A stretch of DNA of 64,000 nt from Talinum fruticosum (taxonomy: Eukaryota > Streptophyta > Magnoliopsida > Caryophyllales > Talinaceae). Of the stretch, positions 32,001 to 45,059 are shown in pieces. Both the position numbers and the translations under genes were made by a program. The notes under the pieces are model-generated. The model saw only the letters and a program-made list of their open reading frames with translations. It was not told the origin of the DNA and did no database searches. The stretch covers positions 1,131,001 to 1,195,000 of the forward strand of contig JAITYX010000030.1 in assembly GCA_021018815.1 (NCBI GenBank), written 5' to 3'. How positions within the stretch are numbered: position 1 is the stretch's first letter; every line of letters starts with the position of its first letter.

Positions 32001-34690
32001 CGTGGATAATAGCCTTCATTTTTTGGTCGTGGAAGCACTTGACCACTCGCCTCCGAAACCCATTGGGAAGTTTACAGTATTATCTTAATGAATTTAGATA
32101 TTCTTAATAATTACTATTTATGATATTGTTGTTGACGTTTTGATCTTACAACGTAATCCCAAAAAGCAGACTAATAATGAGCAAGATTGATTGTTTTATT
32201 TAAGTGTACTTCTAGTGTATAGTACTCTTGAAATGATCTAGAATGAGCCTTAAATAGTCAAGAATCTCTTGAATTGTCGGTAGGTTTGTTAAGATATTAT
32301 TTTACAACTTTTCAAAATTTTCGAAAAATTTCAAAAAGTCATGGATATTAGCCTTCATTTTTGAGTTTTGGAAGCACTTGACCATTATGCGTCCGAAACC
32401 CTTGAGAAGCTCACGAGTATTCTCTTTATGAATTAACATTATTTTGATGGTTTCTATTTATGACATTACTATTATCTTTTGGATCTTAGAAGGTGATCCC
32501 AAAGTAATAAAAAATGAGCGTGATTTGAGTGTTTTTATTTAAGTGTTTTGGTGGTGTATAATGTCGTTGAAATGATCTAGAATGGGTCTTAAATAGCCAA
32601 GAACCTTTTGAATTGTCATTAGGTTTGTTAAAATATTATTTGACAAGTTTAAGAAAATTTCCCTAAAAATACAAAAAACCATGGATAATAGCATTCATTT
32701 TTGGGTCCAGGAAGCACTTTACCACTATTCCTCCGAAACCCATTGGAAAGTTCACAGTATTATCTTAATGAATTTAGATGATCTTGATAGTTACTACTTA
32801 TGACACTGCCATTATCTTTTTGATTTTAGATGATCTTGATAGTCACTACCTATGACATTATAATTGTCTTTTTTACTTTAGAGCTTGATAAGAAAGTAGC
32901 AAAAAATGAGCAAGATTTTGGTGTTTTATTTAAGTATTTTTCTCGTGTACAATACTATTTAAATGATATAGACTGAGCCTTAAATAGCCAAGAACCTCTT
33001 GAATTCTCAGTAGTTTTGTTAATATACAATCCGACGACTTTTTGAAAATTTTTCGAAAATTGCAAAAAAACTCGTGGATAATAGCCTTTATTTTTAGATC
33101 TTAGAAACACTTGACCACTATGCCTCTAAAATCTCTTTGAAAGCTCATAGTATTTTTTTTTTATGATTTTATATGATGTTGATGATTTGTATTTATAACA
33201 TTGCTATTATCTTTTGGAACGTAGAAGGTGATCCCAAAGGAGCCAAGAATGAGTAAGGTTTGAGTGTTTTATTTCGGTGTTTTGATGGTGTACAATTCTA
33301 CTCAAAATGTTCTAGAATGAGCCTTAAATAGAAAATAACCTTTTGAATTGTCAATAGGTTTGTTAAAATATTATTTGACAACTTTCAAAAAATTTCCCAG
33401 AAATTGCAAAAAAAAATTGAATAATAGCCTTTATTTTTGGATCTTCAAAGCACTTTACCAGTATTCCTCCGAAACCCCTTCGAAAGTTCACAGTATTTTA
33501 TTTATGACTTTAGATAATCTTAATAATTACTACTTATGACATTGCATTTTCTTTCTAATCTTAGAAGGTGATACCAAAGCAATTAAGAATGAGCATGATT
33601 TGTATATTTTATATTAGTGTTTTTATGGCGTACAATGTTCTTGAAATGATCTAAAATGGGCCTTAAATAACCAAGAACCTCTTGAATTCTCAATGTGTTT
33701 GTTAAGATATTATTTAACAACTTTCCGAAAATTTTCCAAAAATTGCGAAAAAATTGTGGATAACCTTCATTTTTGGGTTTTGGAAGTACTTGACTACTAT
33801 GGCTCTGAAACCTTTTGGGAAGTTTACAGTATTATCTTAATCTTGATACTTACTACTTATGACATTGCCATTGTCCTTTTGATCTTATAAGGTAATCCCA
33901 AAGCAACCAATTATGAGTAAGATTGGGCGTTTTATTTGAGTGTTTTAAGTGTACAACACTTTTGAAATGATCTAGAATGAGCCTTAAATAGCCAATAACC
34001 TATTGAATTGTCGGTAGCTTTGTTGAAATTTTATTTGACAACTTTTCGAAAATTTTTAAAAAATTATAAAAAATCGTGGATAATAGCCTTTATTTTTGGG
34101 TTTTGGAAGCACTCGACCACTATGTGTCCGAAACCTCTTGAGAAACTCACAATATTTTCTTTATGAATTTACATGACCTTGATGATTTCTATTTATGACA
34201 TCGCTATTCTCTTTTGGATCTTATAAAGTGATCCCAAAATAGTCAAGAATGAGCAATATTTGAGTGTTTTATTTAAGTGTAATGATCTAGAATAAGCCTT
34301 AAATAACCAAGAACCTCTTGAATTGTCGAGTAGGTTTGTTAAAATATTATTTGACAACTTTTGAGAAAATTTCCTAGAAATTGCAAAAAACCATGGATAA
34401 TATAGCCTTCATTTTGGGTCTTTAAAGTACTTTACCACTATTCTTTTGAAACCCCTTGGAAAGTTCACAATATTATAGTTACGAATTTAGATGATCTTAA
34501 AATTACTACTTATGACATTGCATTGTCTTTCTACTCTTAGAAGGTGATACCAAAGAAGTCAAGAATAAGCATGAATTGTGTGTTTTATTTTATTGTTTTT
34601 ATGGTGTATAATACTCTTGAAATGATCTAAAATGGGTTTTAAATAGCTAATAACCTCTTGAATCTCGAGTGTGTTTAATATCTACTGTGA
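29067..34690. repeat. Array of ~17 diverged ~340-bp tandem monomers with higher-order structure
   Basis: The word CCTTAAATAGCC or a close variant recurs at about 29161, 29501, 29834, 30229, 30570, 30910, 31233, 31571, 31910, 32248, 32587, 32978, 33322, 33661, 33982, 34297 and 34637. Each copy is followed by AAGAACCTCTTGAATTGTC, then TTGACAACTTTTCG, then GGATAATAGCCTTCATTTTT, then CACTTGACCACTATGCCTCC, then TATGACATTGCTATTGTC. Most spacings are 315-344; two are ~391-395 because of an internal ~55-bp duplication. Those long units are eight monomers apart, and neighbouring units match across the same distance (~2.75 kb). No long coding frame spans the array. It is a satellite-like block of unknown family. 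Confidence 0.92.
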
Positions 34691-34692
34691 GA

Positions 34693-34845
34693 TATTAAAA
34701 GAAACTGAGTTGATTGCCTCACGAAAAATCAGTGATTCTTAGCCTATGTTTGTCTAAGATTATGCAAAAGCATTCGTTAATTATAATATTAAATTGTATA
34801 GGGATATTACATGTCAAATCCTTATCAGAAGGTATGATCTCACTT
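34693..34845. repeat. Right ~150-bp direct repeat flanking the tandem array
   Basis: Same-orientation partner of 28899-29049, starting within about 20 bases of the last recognisable (truncated) monomer. Neither copy shows clear TG...CA ends, so these are not obviously retrotransposon LTRs. Confidence 0.85.
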
Positions 34846-36069
34846 GAGTGCTTTAAATACATTTTTTTAACTTATTACTATAAATAACTTAATATTAATC
34901 AATATTAACTACCGATAAAGTCTTAGTTTAGTGGTCAGGTTTGGGATCATAGTATATTAGATTTCAGGCTTCCTTATCCTATTTTTTAATTATATTATAC
35001 TGATCTCTATAGTTTCTTTGGACTAGAAAACCTAAAAAAATTAATATTGATTCATACGCTGTAGATAAATGGTCCAAAAGAAAGAGTGATGGTAGAATAA
35101 TGATAATGAAACGGTGGGTCATTCCTACAACAACGATTAGAAGAGTAGTTCCATAGAAACAATTTGTGTAGTAGTCATCGTATTAAAACTCTAGTTACAC
35201 TCACATGCTAATATTCACATTGCCTTGGTTGCTTCGAGTCATCTAACTAGGCCCATTGAGCTATTTTAGGACAACTAGGCCCACTCAAACCTGGAAAAGT
35301 GGGCCAGATGAATTTGGTGTCATCAACTCAAGTGGGATGTGGGGGAGGGAGGGGTTACAAGTGGAGTGGTTATATCGTGATCCCGGGTCCAACGGACCCA
35401 TGACACATGTAACCAATTTGTAAAAGAAAAGGAAAAATAAGGGAGGTTTTCCGAGGTAAAAAGAAAGAAAAATATTTTGTCTTTTATTGATCTGGATCCA
35501 TGGATTCGGGATCGTGTAATAATTTTTATTACAAGTGTTAGCCTGAGCTTGAGTTGGCTAACGATAATTGTGAAACTCCCCCTCCCTTTTTTGGTAGTCC
35601 GTATTTGATCTTACATTTAACTGGTGTTAAACTAGTGTTGATCCATAATACGTAGAGTTCTCTAACCTTTACAATTTAGAGGTCCCTTAAATCGAGCAAA
35701 TTTTCAGGATTTTCAATCCAGTAGTACGATAATTCAATGACATGACAGTCCAGGAATCTATACATCTGCAAAACTAGAAAAGGTAAGAACCTGAGGGTGG
35801 ACACTAAGAATGGGGAGGGGGGAGGTCGCGTCTATAGAATGTGTGGAAGTAGAATGAATAATTTAAATTTAACAAGAAAAGATATTATTACACACTTGCA
35901 AGTTAAACGATGTCTAGCCATCTCAACTAAAATATCATATTCGCACAATTTTCACCTAGCAGAAAACATCTAAAGACACCATCAACCTCAGAGTTCTCAC
36001 AATTGTACGCAGGTAGATATAACCACCCAGTGTTTGCCTCCTAAGCAGCAGCAGTTCTCCGCTCCAAAA
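34846..36069. other. Intergenic region between the tandem array and HMGS
   Basis: No exon was seen. It contains a GC-richer patch (about 35240-35420) with AGGCCCA/GGGCC words, a G-quadruplex-capable run at 35334-35354, and a palindromic GGGTCC...GGACCC at about 35385-35400. The final stretch is the likely HMGS 3' UTR. Confidence 0.55.
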
Positions 36070-39000
36070 TCAATGGCCGTTGGCCAAAGAACCATTCTCA
36101 CGGGCAGCGGTAGCAGGTTTCTTTGCATAGAATCTCCGGTAAAGGGAGTCCACCTCGGTTAGGTAGTAAGTTCCTGGAGCCAAAAGGCTAATGTCCTTGC
36201 TTGTGACAAAGTCTTTCCCCCGTACCTGTGCTCCATAAGCTTCAAGGTTTCCACAAATTTCTCAGGTGGGAACTGCAGAATGTTATGTTTACTGTCAGAA
36301 GCGTCACAAATTAGGAATGAGATTAAACCAACTCTCGCACAAGATCCTCTTCTCGATCCTTTTGTTATGAGGTAATAGGCAGGAAAGTCCCAGGGTCTAA
36401 AAAGTATACTTTTTGCATCTTATTGAGCCCTCATCCTCTATTCTAACAAGCTAGTTTTCTGTTTCTTGGATCCTGATTTAAATTGTCCAGGTAACCAAAA
36501 CATCACATGACAAATCCTTAAAGGAGACAAATACCTCATGCCTCGACTTCAACTTGTTTGCAACATCCATAGCTGCTGTAATGTTCGACAAGCTAAAAAG
36601 GCCGTGCCCCTCATTTAACCGGAGTGAAAACATTGTGGCTGTCAAACCACTGCCATAGGAAAACATTATCACCCGGTTGCCCGCCTGCAAAATACAGTTC
36701 ATAATGGATCACTTCAATTGATCATCATTCAATCAGGAAAAAGTTATGTATAGTCAAAAGACTCAAAACACTTACCAATGAAGTATGCTTGTTGTGAATA
36801 AGGGAAGCAAATGCAGAATATAGCGATGCTGTATAAGTGTTGCCAATTTGCTTAGGTATCAAAGTGGTTGGTTGCACCTTTTCATCATAGAGAGGCTTTG
36901 CAATTTGCTGGGATACCTGCACAATAGCAAATCACCATCAAGACATGTTCTATTATCTTTTCACATTTCTCAACCATTTTGTTCCTCAGATTCTTCAAGT
37001 TTTCCTCGAGTATCTGGGCCATAGATGATCAAACTTTTCACTGACTAAGGACACTTGAACTTCATTATACCATAGAAACATGTAAAACATTTAGTGCGAA
37101 CTCGACGCTTAGACAAAGTACACCTACAGCGTTGTCTTGAGTACATAGCTTGATTAGAATTCCAACAAGCTATCCCATCTGTTCCGCAGTTTCTACTTTC
37201 AACCCAGCAAGAAGAGGTATCTTATAAAAATTTGGAAAGTAAGAGGTCTGTGGAACAAAGACTCAAAGTCATTACTAAAGAACTTATTCAGCTTCATTTT
37301 GGTCAATAAAAAGACAAATAATTTCCTGATAGGAATATCATGTACTTCTATCCTTGCTTTTTCAGTCTTCTCTGTTAGGGGATATCATGACCCAGGATAG
37401 AAACATGGAATGGGTATATTGCAGCCACTAATGGGCGCATTTAGCCCTTCATTGTCCAGAGCACACTCAGACTCACAGCATCCTCTAACCCACCCTTTCC
37501 ATGCACCAAATAAGCTAAAATAGAGAGCCGACCTTTTCAAGATCCCGGCTTTGATAACTTTCGTCACTAGATAGATTAGAGAATGGGGCCAGCTTCTCTT
37601 TCGCATCTTCATCGATGGAGCTATTAGTCAAAGGAGCGGACGTCAGTAAAACAGCACAGTGCATATCGACTCAACCAAACCGCTTTGTTCACATATTAGA
37701 TACCAAAAATGAAGAGGGGGATAATGACCTGGCATTCCTCAAGAAGTCGTTGTACATTAGACGTGCAAAGCTCTTTTGAACAAGCTGCAAGAATGACAGG
37801 ATAACGAATCCAAGATTACAAAACCACACAGAGCTTTCAACAACTACCAGTCAAGTCCAGAGCATCATAATCAAAGGTAGTAGATACCTTATTGTATGGG
37901 GAATGGAACACAAAATAGTCGGCATCATTGATGGAGAATTGCTTGCCTTGAAACTTCTCATACCTAGAGACAGTGAGAGTTTTTGAGAAACACACAAAAC
38001 CAATGTACTGTGGCTGACACAGTAATAGAATAAAGCAGTTCAAGAGTTTGATTAGGGAGCTCACTTGCTGCAAAAATGTTTGTAGCAAGAATCCACAGCC
38101 ATGAGATAACAGGTTTGCGACAACTTTCCATCAACAACCTAGGAGAGAATACACGAGCTGATCATTATTGCTGTTCAACGTCATCATCTAATTTAAGATT
38201 GGTACCATTTCAAACTATTGCTGAACTAATTGTGAAGGAAGCCTGAAACTTACCGGATACTCGCTAGCTAGGTTGGGCTTGTAGAAGTCATAGGCATGAG
38301 CCATATGGCTCCCCCTCAATTTGCTTTCAAAAGCGATGGGTGCATCCGGCCCAACCAGCATTGCAACTGCAGCTGCCCCTCCAGTGGGTCTAGCTGGTCC
38401 CTCAGCATAGACCTATTCAACAAGGTTGAAGCCAATAATCCAGGAACAAAATTTGTATGACTCAGTTGACACGAGAGGACCATATTTGATAGATTGAGAA
38501 TTCATGGAAAATTTCGGGGGATTCTTCAATCAAGGTCCAAGGGCTGTGAAGTGGGGGAAAAAAAAAGAAGGGGTTTGTGCATACCGCACTGTCTGTACAA
38601 ACGACCAGACCATAACGTCCATCCCATGAGCTGCTTTCCACCCAGTTAACACAGTTAAGTAAGGCAGCAGTTCCACCATAGCATGCATTGGTTGAATCGA
38701 CACCTTCAACGTCTGTATTTCCATGTTCCTGATCATTTTGCATGAGAAAATGTATTTAGTTTCAAGAAGATGCATAAATCTTTTTTCTGGTAATGCCAAT
38801 TAATCACATAACTCGTCAATTTGATAACAACACAATTCATGCAGTAACAGTTCTCTCCAGTATGAAAACTGAAAGATAGTCCATACCCCCCTGGACCACC
38901 AAAAAGCATAAATGTATACGTGCATATTACAATGAAGCTCATTATATTGTTCAATAAGAGGATCTGAGAATGAGCATAATACAACCAAATCCATAAGTGT

Positions 39001-40729
39001 GAATGAAACTGGTCTCAACAATACCTCAAATATTTGCATCAAGAATGTCTTGATAGATTTGCTTTTGTCCAAGACGGTCTCACTGCCTACTTCCAAACGA
39101 CCAATTTGTTTCGGATCAATCTCATACTTCTCAAGGAGAGAGGTGACGGCTGTCAAACTGAAATAGAAGAACTTATCAGCAAAGTAAGCATAATGAAAGC
39201 TCCAAATAGTGTCACACAAAAAAACTGGTATGTGCTGAAACTACTTGAAAATTTCACACTTTCAAGCATGTGTTTTGGGATTAGTGGCAGATCCGGGATT
39301 TCAAACTTTGTAGAGTTGAGTTACATTATTCTATATCTCAGTGATGCCGTATAAAAAACTGCGGGGTTGTTGGCTATTCTCCTAAGGTAGGGCTAGATAC
39401 ACCCTTGTTTGGGACAAACTGAGTAATACCAACAATGAATGAATATCTAAAAACTCAAATGAACTATGATTGTATTATATCTGAATGGACTTTAAAGCAG
39501 CACAGCAAAAACCTTAAATTGATGGGAAATAGCATCAACATGTGGCTAAGATAACTATAGGAAACTCTAGAAATGTAAATGCATCAGCTACTAAGGAACC
39601 AAATAATCAAATAGTAGATCACAAAGTTAAGTTTGAGACCTCATGGAGATGATGTCTTCAACCTCGGTGCAAAATGCCATGCAGTCTTGTCCAAGTCCAA
39701 TGGTGTATTTTCCTTTACTAACCCCATCATGAACCTCCAATGCTTCCTGTTTTTCCACATATAAGACAACCAAAGAATAAGCAAATGAAAAAAGAAGAAG
39801 GAAGAACAGAAAAGATACTCATAACATCAAAGGAAAAGGGGAAAAAAGGTTTTGCTTGTAATATACTAGGCCAAATCCAACATCTTGATCAAGCCATCTA
39901 TGCTTGGAGGTTCTAAGAATCATGCAATCCAAGCCTATCCAAGATGGGTTTCACTGATATCAGAAGAAGTGGCTACTTCATAGGAAAAAGATACATATTT
40001 TTTGGAAATTTGTCCATCTTAGCTTGGTGGGGGAAACAAAATGATTTTCTAGACATAGATTCATAATGAAATTTTCAAGTGATTTGTTACTAGTTTCCTG
40101 GAGCAAGTTATCAAGTTTGAGTCTTGTGAATGAGGAAAAACTATCACCCCTTATTGGCCAACACTACTCGATTCGGGTCAAATAGAGGATCGAAAATAAA
40201 AAATAAAAATCTCACTGTAGGCTCAACTGGGCATTTCCTATGCAGCTCAATGATCCCATTTTTCACTAAGCTGCCAGCTTAACATCACGCTTCTCGGTCA
40301 TTCTACCATTAACGAACCCAAATGTTCGATGCAAATCAAATATATCAGAGAGTAAAACAATCTGAAGTTCATCAATGGAGATTTCATAGGATACTTCAAA
40401 GAACACAGGATTCGGAGACATAACAACCACCCGGAAGAAAAGAGGAAATTCACGGGCAGAGCATTTGACCAAGGTTTATATACATAACTGTTTCTGGGCA
40501 GCTGTTGCCTCTCAATGGTAACATCAGAACAAATTAAAGTCTTTCATCATCGATCCCAGGGAGAGAGGATGGAAGAAAAGAGAAAAATCGCATTAACTAA
40601 CTGAAAATTAGAGAACATATTGAAGTCATTTTCATCAAATAGAGGGAGAGAGAGTACCTGCTGGACACAGGTAGGAGGGAAGTAGATTTCCATGGCGAGA
40701 ATCCCCACATTCTTCACTAAGGAGGACAT
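36070..40729 (-). CDS. HMGS: Hydroxymethylglutaryl-CoA synthase, 12 exons, one frame break
   Basis: Condenses acetyl-CoA with acetoacetyl-CoA to HMG-CoA, the second committed step of the cytosolic mevalonate pathway. Exons in transcript order: 40658-40729, 39640-39746, 39025-39157, 38585-38728, 38254-38412, 38065-38138, 37888-37963, 37729-37784, 37533-37620, 36776-36916, 36535-36684, 36070-36272. Landmarks: [18 protein letters not shown] at the N-terminus, RLEVGSE (catalytic Glu82), [12 protein letters not shown] (nucleophile Cys120), FHSPYNK (His), FSYGSG, and C-terminal [16 protein letters not shown]. Expected length is 467 residues, normal for plant HMGS. The sum is 1403 bases: exon 12 is one base short at the C run 36217-36221, where TAC-GGG-GGA-AAG should continue to Lys-Asp-Phe-Val. 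Uncorrected, it would terminate after ~20 aberrant residues. An upstream in-frame TTG was rejected as start. Confidence 0.96.
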
Positions 40730-40827
40730 TTTTGCTGTTAATTTCAAGAATTTGGTTTCTTAATTTCTGGGTCGGTCACAAATCAAAAGGAAAAAGACTT
40801 TGTTGAACACTTCCTCGTTCGCAACGA

Positions 40828-40830
<3 letters not shown>

Positions 40831-40886
<56 letters not shown>
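40831..40886. repeat. (AG)n microsatellite in the HMGS 5' leader
   Basis: About 56 bases of AG repeat, which read as a (CT)n tract on the transcribed strand, roughly 100 bases before the HMGS start codon. CT-rich leaders are common in plant genes, and similar ones precede MINDY and UER1 here. Confidence 0.95.
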
Positions 40887-40888
<2 letters not shown>

Positions 40889-40999
40889 AAGATCAGAGGG
40901 AGGAGAGACAGAGATGGGTTTTGCCAGGTAGCGCAGAGGTTTTAGAAATTAGAATTAGAATGGAGATTTTGTATGCAAGTCTGTTTTAGGTGGAACTCG

Positions 41000-41007
41000 T
41001 ATATATA
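41000..41007 (-). promoter_or_regulatory. Probable TATA box of HMGS
   Basis: The minus strand reads CTATATATACG, about 270 bases before the HMGS ATG. That would leave a leader of ~240 bases containing the CT tract. Predicted from position and motif only. Confidence 0.4.
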
Positions 41008-43041
41008 GACAACTACTTCATCACTATGATTCTCCCTCCCATGTTCTATCTATTTCTTCCATTTTTTTATTTTTGCATTTTCAACTTCTTTTTTTTTTTT
41101 TTTTGGGGATAATAGTAAGTAAACGGTGTGAAATAGTAAGATTTATCGATAAATACCTATGAGATAGGAAGTAATAAAATTTTGTTTGAGAGAGTAGTGA
41201 GGATTGAGGAGTTGTAAGTAGTGAAAGAATTGGTGTAAGTGGTAAGCAATATGCTATCGATAAAACAAATAAACCATAAAATTATAGATGTCAATAAAGC
41301 TTAGCTGGTAAAGTATTTGAAAATTGTTATTATATTTATGAGCACGAAAGTTGATGAAAGCAAGATTCGAACTCGGTTCTATAATAACAACTTTCAAAGA
41401 CTTTACTAGATTGAGATAAGTAACTACCCATTGACCCTATTTTGTTTGTCTTTACTTAGATCCTTACAAATTTTTAAAATTTAATAATACAACTATCTTA
41501 CAACTTATTATACCTAAATAGAAAACGGGACCAAGTAAATGTCTTTTAAAGATTTAGTTCCATCTTTTTTATTTATTTTTATTTTTTGGTTAATTAAAAC
41601 ACAAAATAAGGTCAACGAATACTTTGTGATATATATCCGAGTCTCCCGCCCCTTGCCCGGGAGGGCCTGATTGTTATGTGCTAAAGATTAGTATTTTTAT
41701 TTTCATAAAAATAAAGTATCACAGAATTACTTTTTTAGCAAACAAATGAGGAATTTTTATCAGAAAATCAAAATCCAGAAAAAATTAAGAATGACGTTAA
41801 AATAGCCCTCAAAACTTGTGAAAAAGACATCCACTGTTATGCTTTACACATTATTAAAAACTCATGAAAATTGGATATTGTTTTGTATGTCAAGAAACCA
41901 ATAACTAATGAACAATTTTAAAAAATTGGTAGATGGTTTGATCACGAAGATAATACTCCATCCATGTTATTTTTTAGTTTTGGGTGTATATTAAGAAAAT
42001 ATAAAATTTATGATAAAATTTATGTTAAAAAATTAAATTATTTTAAAATTTTATTTAAAATGATAAAATTCAACGAAAAAAATTAATATAAATAAAATTG
42101 ATAAACTAATCATTAATATGTCAATAAAATTAGAAAGTAATATATATATATATATATATAATTAAAATAACATATATTATAAAATGGAGCAAAATTTATA
42201 TCGTGGCTCAAATGATCACGTGCATAATAGGGAAAACAACTTCTACCATTGAGAGTTATGCAATCATACCAAAAAATAAGGGTTTTCGAAAAGATATATA
42301 TGATATGTTGACCCCCATAAAAATTTAAGTAACATATATTTTACAGTGTATTGATTATAAATCATAAAAATCCTTGCTGATGATTAGCAAATATCAGTTC
42401 ACATTACAATTTGTAATACTACTATATAAATGCCTTGTTAGTGAGTTGAAAAATGGATCAATTCAGGTCGACCCATCTAACAATCGGGTCAATTTTGTGT
42501 TGATATTGAAAATAGTTAGATTTACTTAAACATAGCAAATAACATATTTTTGGCCTAAACAGTCAAATTATGTCGACTTACGGTCAAAATCATGTTGCTT
42601 TGTATCCATTTGAGTCGGATCAGACTTTCCAAACTCACTATATAAAGCACAAAGGCCGGCATACATGAGATTCAAAACCAGAACATTGACAATAACTTTC
42701 AAAATCTTTAATAATTATATTTTATAATTAATTTGGTATTCATTATATTATAATCAAGATTTGATATTTGAAAAACCCCCTCCCCCAAAAAAAAAAAAAA
42801 AAACTTTTGCATATTTTTTTAAAAAAATCATGCTGATGGCTCACAATTTCATTATATCACTCTCAATCTTTGACCCAAATGATAATGTCCATATCATATT
42901 TATACATGAGCAAATTGTTCGTCTATATTTAATGGCAAAATCACAACTTGGGGGCTTGTCATTATATTTCTTCAACAATGATGCATAAAGTATACATGGA
43001 TATTACTATAGCTAGTGATTAATTTCTATATGTACTTTCTA

Positions 43042-43233
43042 GGTTCAACTTCCAACTCCAAACTTATAGCTGTAGAGATTAATGCTCCTACATTTCTTGT
43101 ATATAGTTATCAACTTCAATTTCGAGTGTATCCTTTATGGATTAGTTTCTCGGTATTTCGTGGAATTCTCTTAAAAATCGATAGTCCAATAAGATTGGAA
43201 AGTTCAGAAAAAATAGTGCACATTTTGAATTGA
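43042..43233 (+). pseudogene. Possible fragment of an F-box/LRR (FBD-type) gene
   Basis: A 64-codon frame following a possible splice acceptor (TTTCTAG) encodes STSNSKLIAVEINAPTFLVYSYQ, similar to the leucine-rich repeat of plant F-box/FBD proteins (a pattern like SKLxxVEIxAPxLxSFxY). No F-box or FBD domain and no neighbouring repeats were found. If real it is a relic. The resemblance is from memory of the family pattern and is weak. Confidence 0.25.
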
Positions 43234-44737
43234 AATTAATGAAGACTTGGACTTGTGACGTTTGAAGTATAATTTGTAATTCGTCGAACAAAGACGATCA
43301 ATATAGTCTACTAAATCGAAAGAAAACTGTTATTATTTTAAATAAAGATCGTAGTCATTTTGAAAGATGTATTGACGAAGTTAAGGTTAAAGTTGGAGTT
43401 GACGAGCTGTACTTGTAAGATGTTAAAGTTAGTTAATCTTTGTGTCCCCTTGCCTTTTTGTCGGATTTTGCATTTAGTAGAGGGGAGAATTTATATGTTT
43501 GAAAGGGATCCTTATCTATAATACAATTTCCAAATTCATATGTGCATATACCACGGGAATAAAATTATTATTATTTTTTCGTTATGGATAAATTTTAGGC
43601 GATACACAATTTATGGAGAAAAATTGTACTCTTCCTAAGGGAAATTGAAAGAAATTTTATTGGTGTAGTTGTGATTAATTATAAAAACAACATAAAAATT
43701 CTGATTAAATAAGATCAATTGTTTTTTACAACATGATTAGAAAAAAATCTTAGTAATTCAGCGTAAAATTTTACGATTATGGAAGACCAAATTACATATT
43801 TGATCAGCATATTATCAACTGTTTTATTTCTTTTTATTCACGTCCAAAAATTTCACCTAATTGTTGAATTTTACATAAAGGATAATTTTTTTAAAAAAGT
43901 TGATAAACTCGAATTAATTATTTGACTATATCAAACAGCTAATTGAACAAGACCATTTATTTTATACGAAAATATGAAGGACTTAAAAAAGATGCTCAAA
44001 GATTGATTTAAGAAAGATTCGAATCTAGATATTTGACAATAAATTTTAAAAATTTTACTCGATTGAACTAACCGATATCTACATTTTATATTTATCTATT
44101 TGACTCGGAATACAAAGGAGAATAGAGGAATAAAACCCAAAATCTAACATAAATAAAACCTTAATTTTAATAACTAAAATAAGACCTAATTTATATATTA
44201 TTTATTTATTTATTTATTAAATTTAAAGAAGTGGAAGTTGAAAAGGGGATAATAAACCATAAAACCCCCGATTTGGTAAGCACCCTCGCGGAGCACGTGA
44301 GGGTTCGATGGTTGATGCTTTCTATTGACTCCGTAGTGTGTAGATGATGAACTACCCAACTAAATAATGTACTGGGAATTTGCAACGCCACGCTGAACAC
44401 GAGGACAGGAGATGTATAAATAATGTACTGCTATTGCTATGAATGATATGAGGAGACAGAAAATCTCATTCACAAAGTGAAACTCCCATTATTAGATAGT
44501 TTAGTTTGTCATATTCTTAAAAGACTGATATCGAAAACACAAGTTAAAAGTTTACTGATATCAACTTTTGGGTATCGCTTTATACATCAAAAAAGAAGTT
44601 TCATTCCATAAAATGTATCCAAATATTGAAGTAGAATACATCCGTGGTTATTAAACTCCGATCCGGATCTTACAATCATACAATTATGTGATTTAAAAAC
44701 CCTTCATCGATCCAACTCTTATTATAATCTTAAATGT

Positions 44738-44759
44738 ATTAGAATCTTATGATTCTAAT
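44738..44759. repeat. 22-bp palindrome
   Basis: ATTAGAATC, four bases (TTAT), then GATTCTAAT: a perfect 9-bp inverted repeat inside a GATTC-rich stretch. Confidence 0.85.
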
Positions 44760-44965
44760 TTAATTAAAAAATATGTGGTAGGATCGTAATACGATTATAC
44801 AATCCTATGATTCGATCTACGATTCTAAATAAATTTTATATATCATCGACACATAGTTTAATTCGAGAATTAATCACAAATTCTAATACTTTTGAAATAA
44901 AATCTTTCACAAAGCATAGTTGAATTAAATTTTTATAAATTTTTAAAAATGTTTGCTAAGATTTT

Positions 44966-45059
44966 TAGTCTTATAAAAAAAATTACTATTACAAACAAAT
45001 ATTAAAATCTTATTAGTCTTATAAAAAAATTACTATTACAAACAAATATTAAAGTCTTA
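44966..45059. repeat. Two-copy 48-bp tandem duplication
   Basis: The unit containing AGTCTTATAAAAAAA, TTACTATTACAAACAAATAT and TAAA occurs at 44966-45012 and again from 45014 with only a few differences. Confidence 0.85.

Noticed and set aside
29067..34690. CRISPR array or tandem coding repeats
   Set aside because: Monomers are ~340 bp, diverged and without spacers; this is a eukaryotic satellite-like array.
28899..34845. LTR retrotransposon with the flanking direct repeats as LTRs
   Set aside because: No TG...CA ends, primer-binding site, polypurine tract or gag/pol sequence could be seen; kept only as unexplained direct repeats.
40730..40747. Upstream start for HMGS adding MKLTAK
   Set aside because: The codon at 40747 is TTG, not ATG; the ATG at 40729 matches the family N-terminus.
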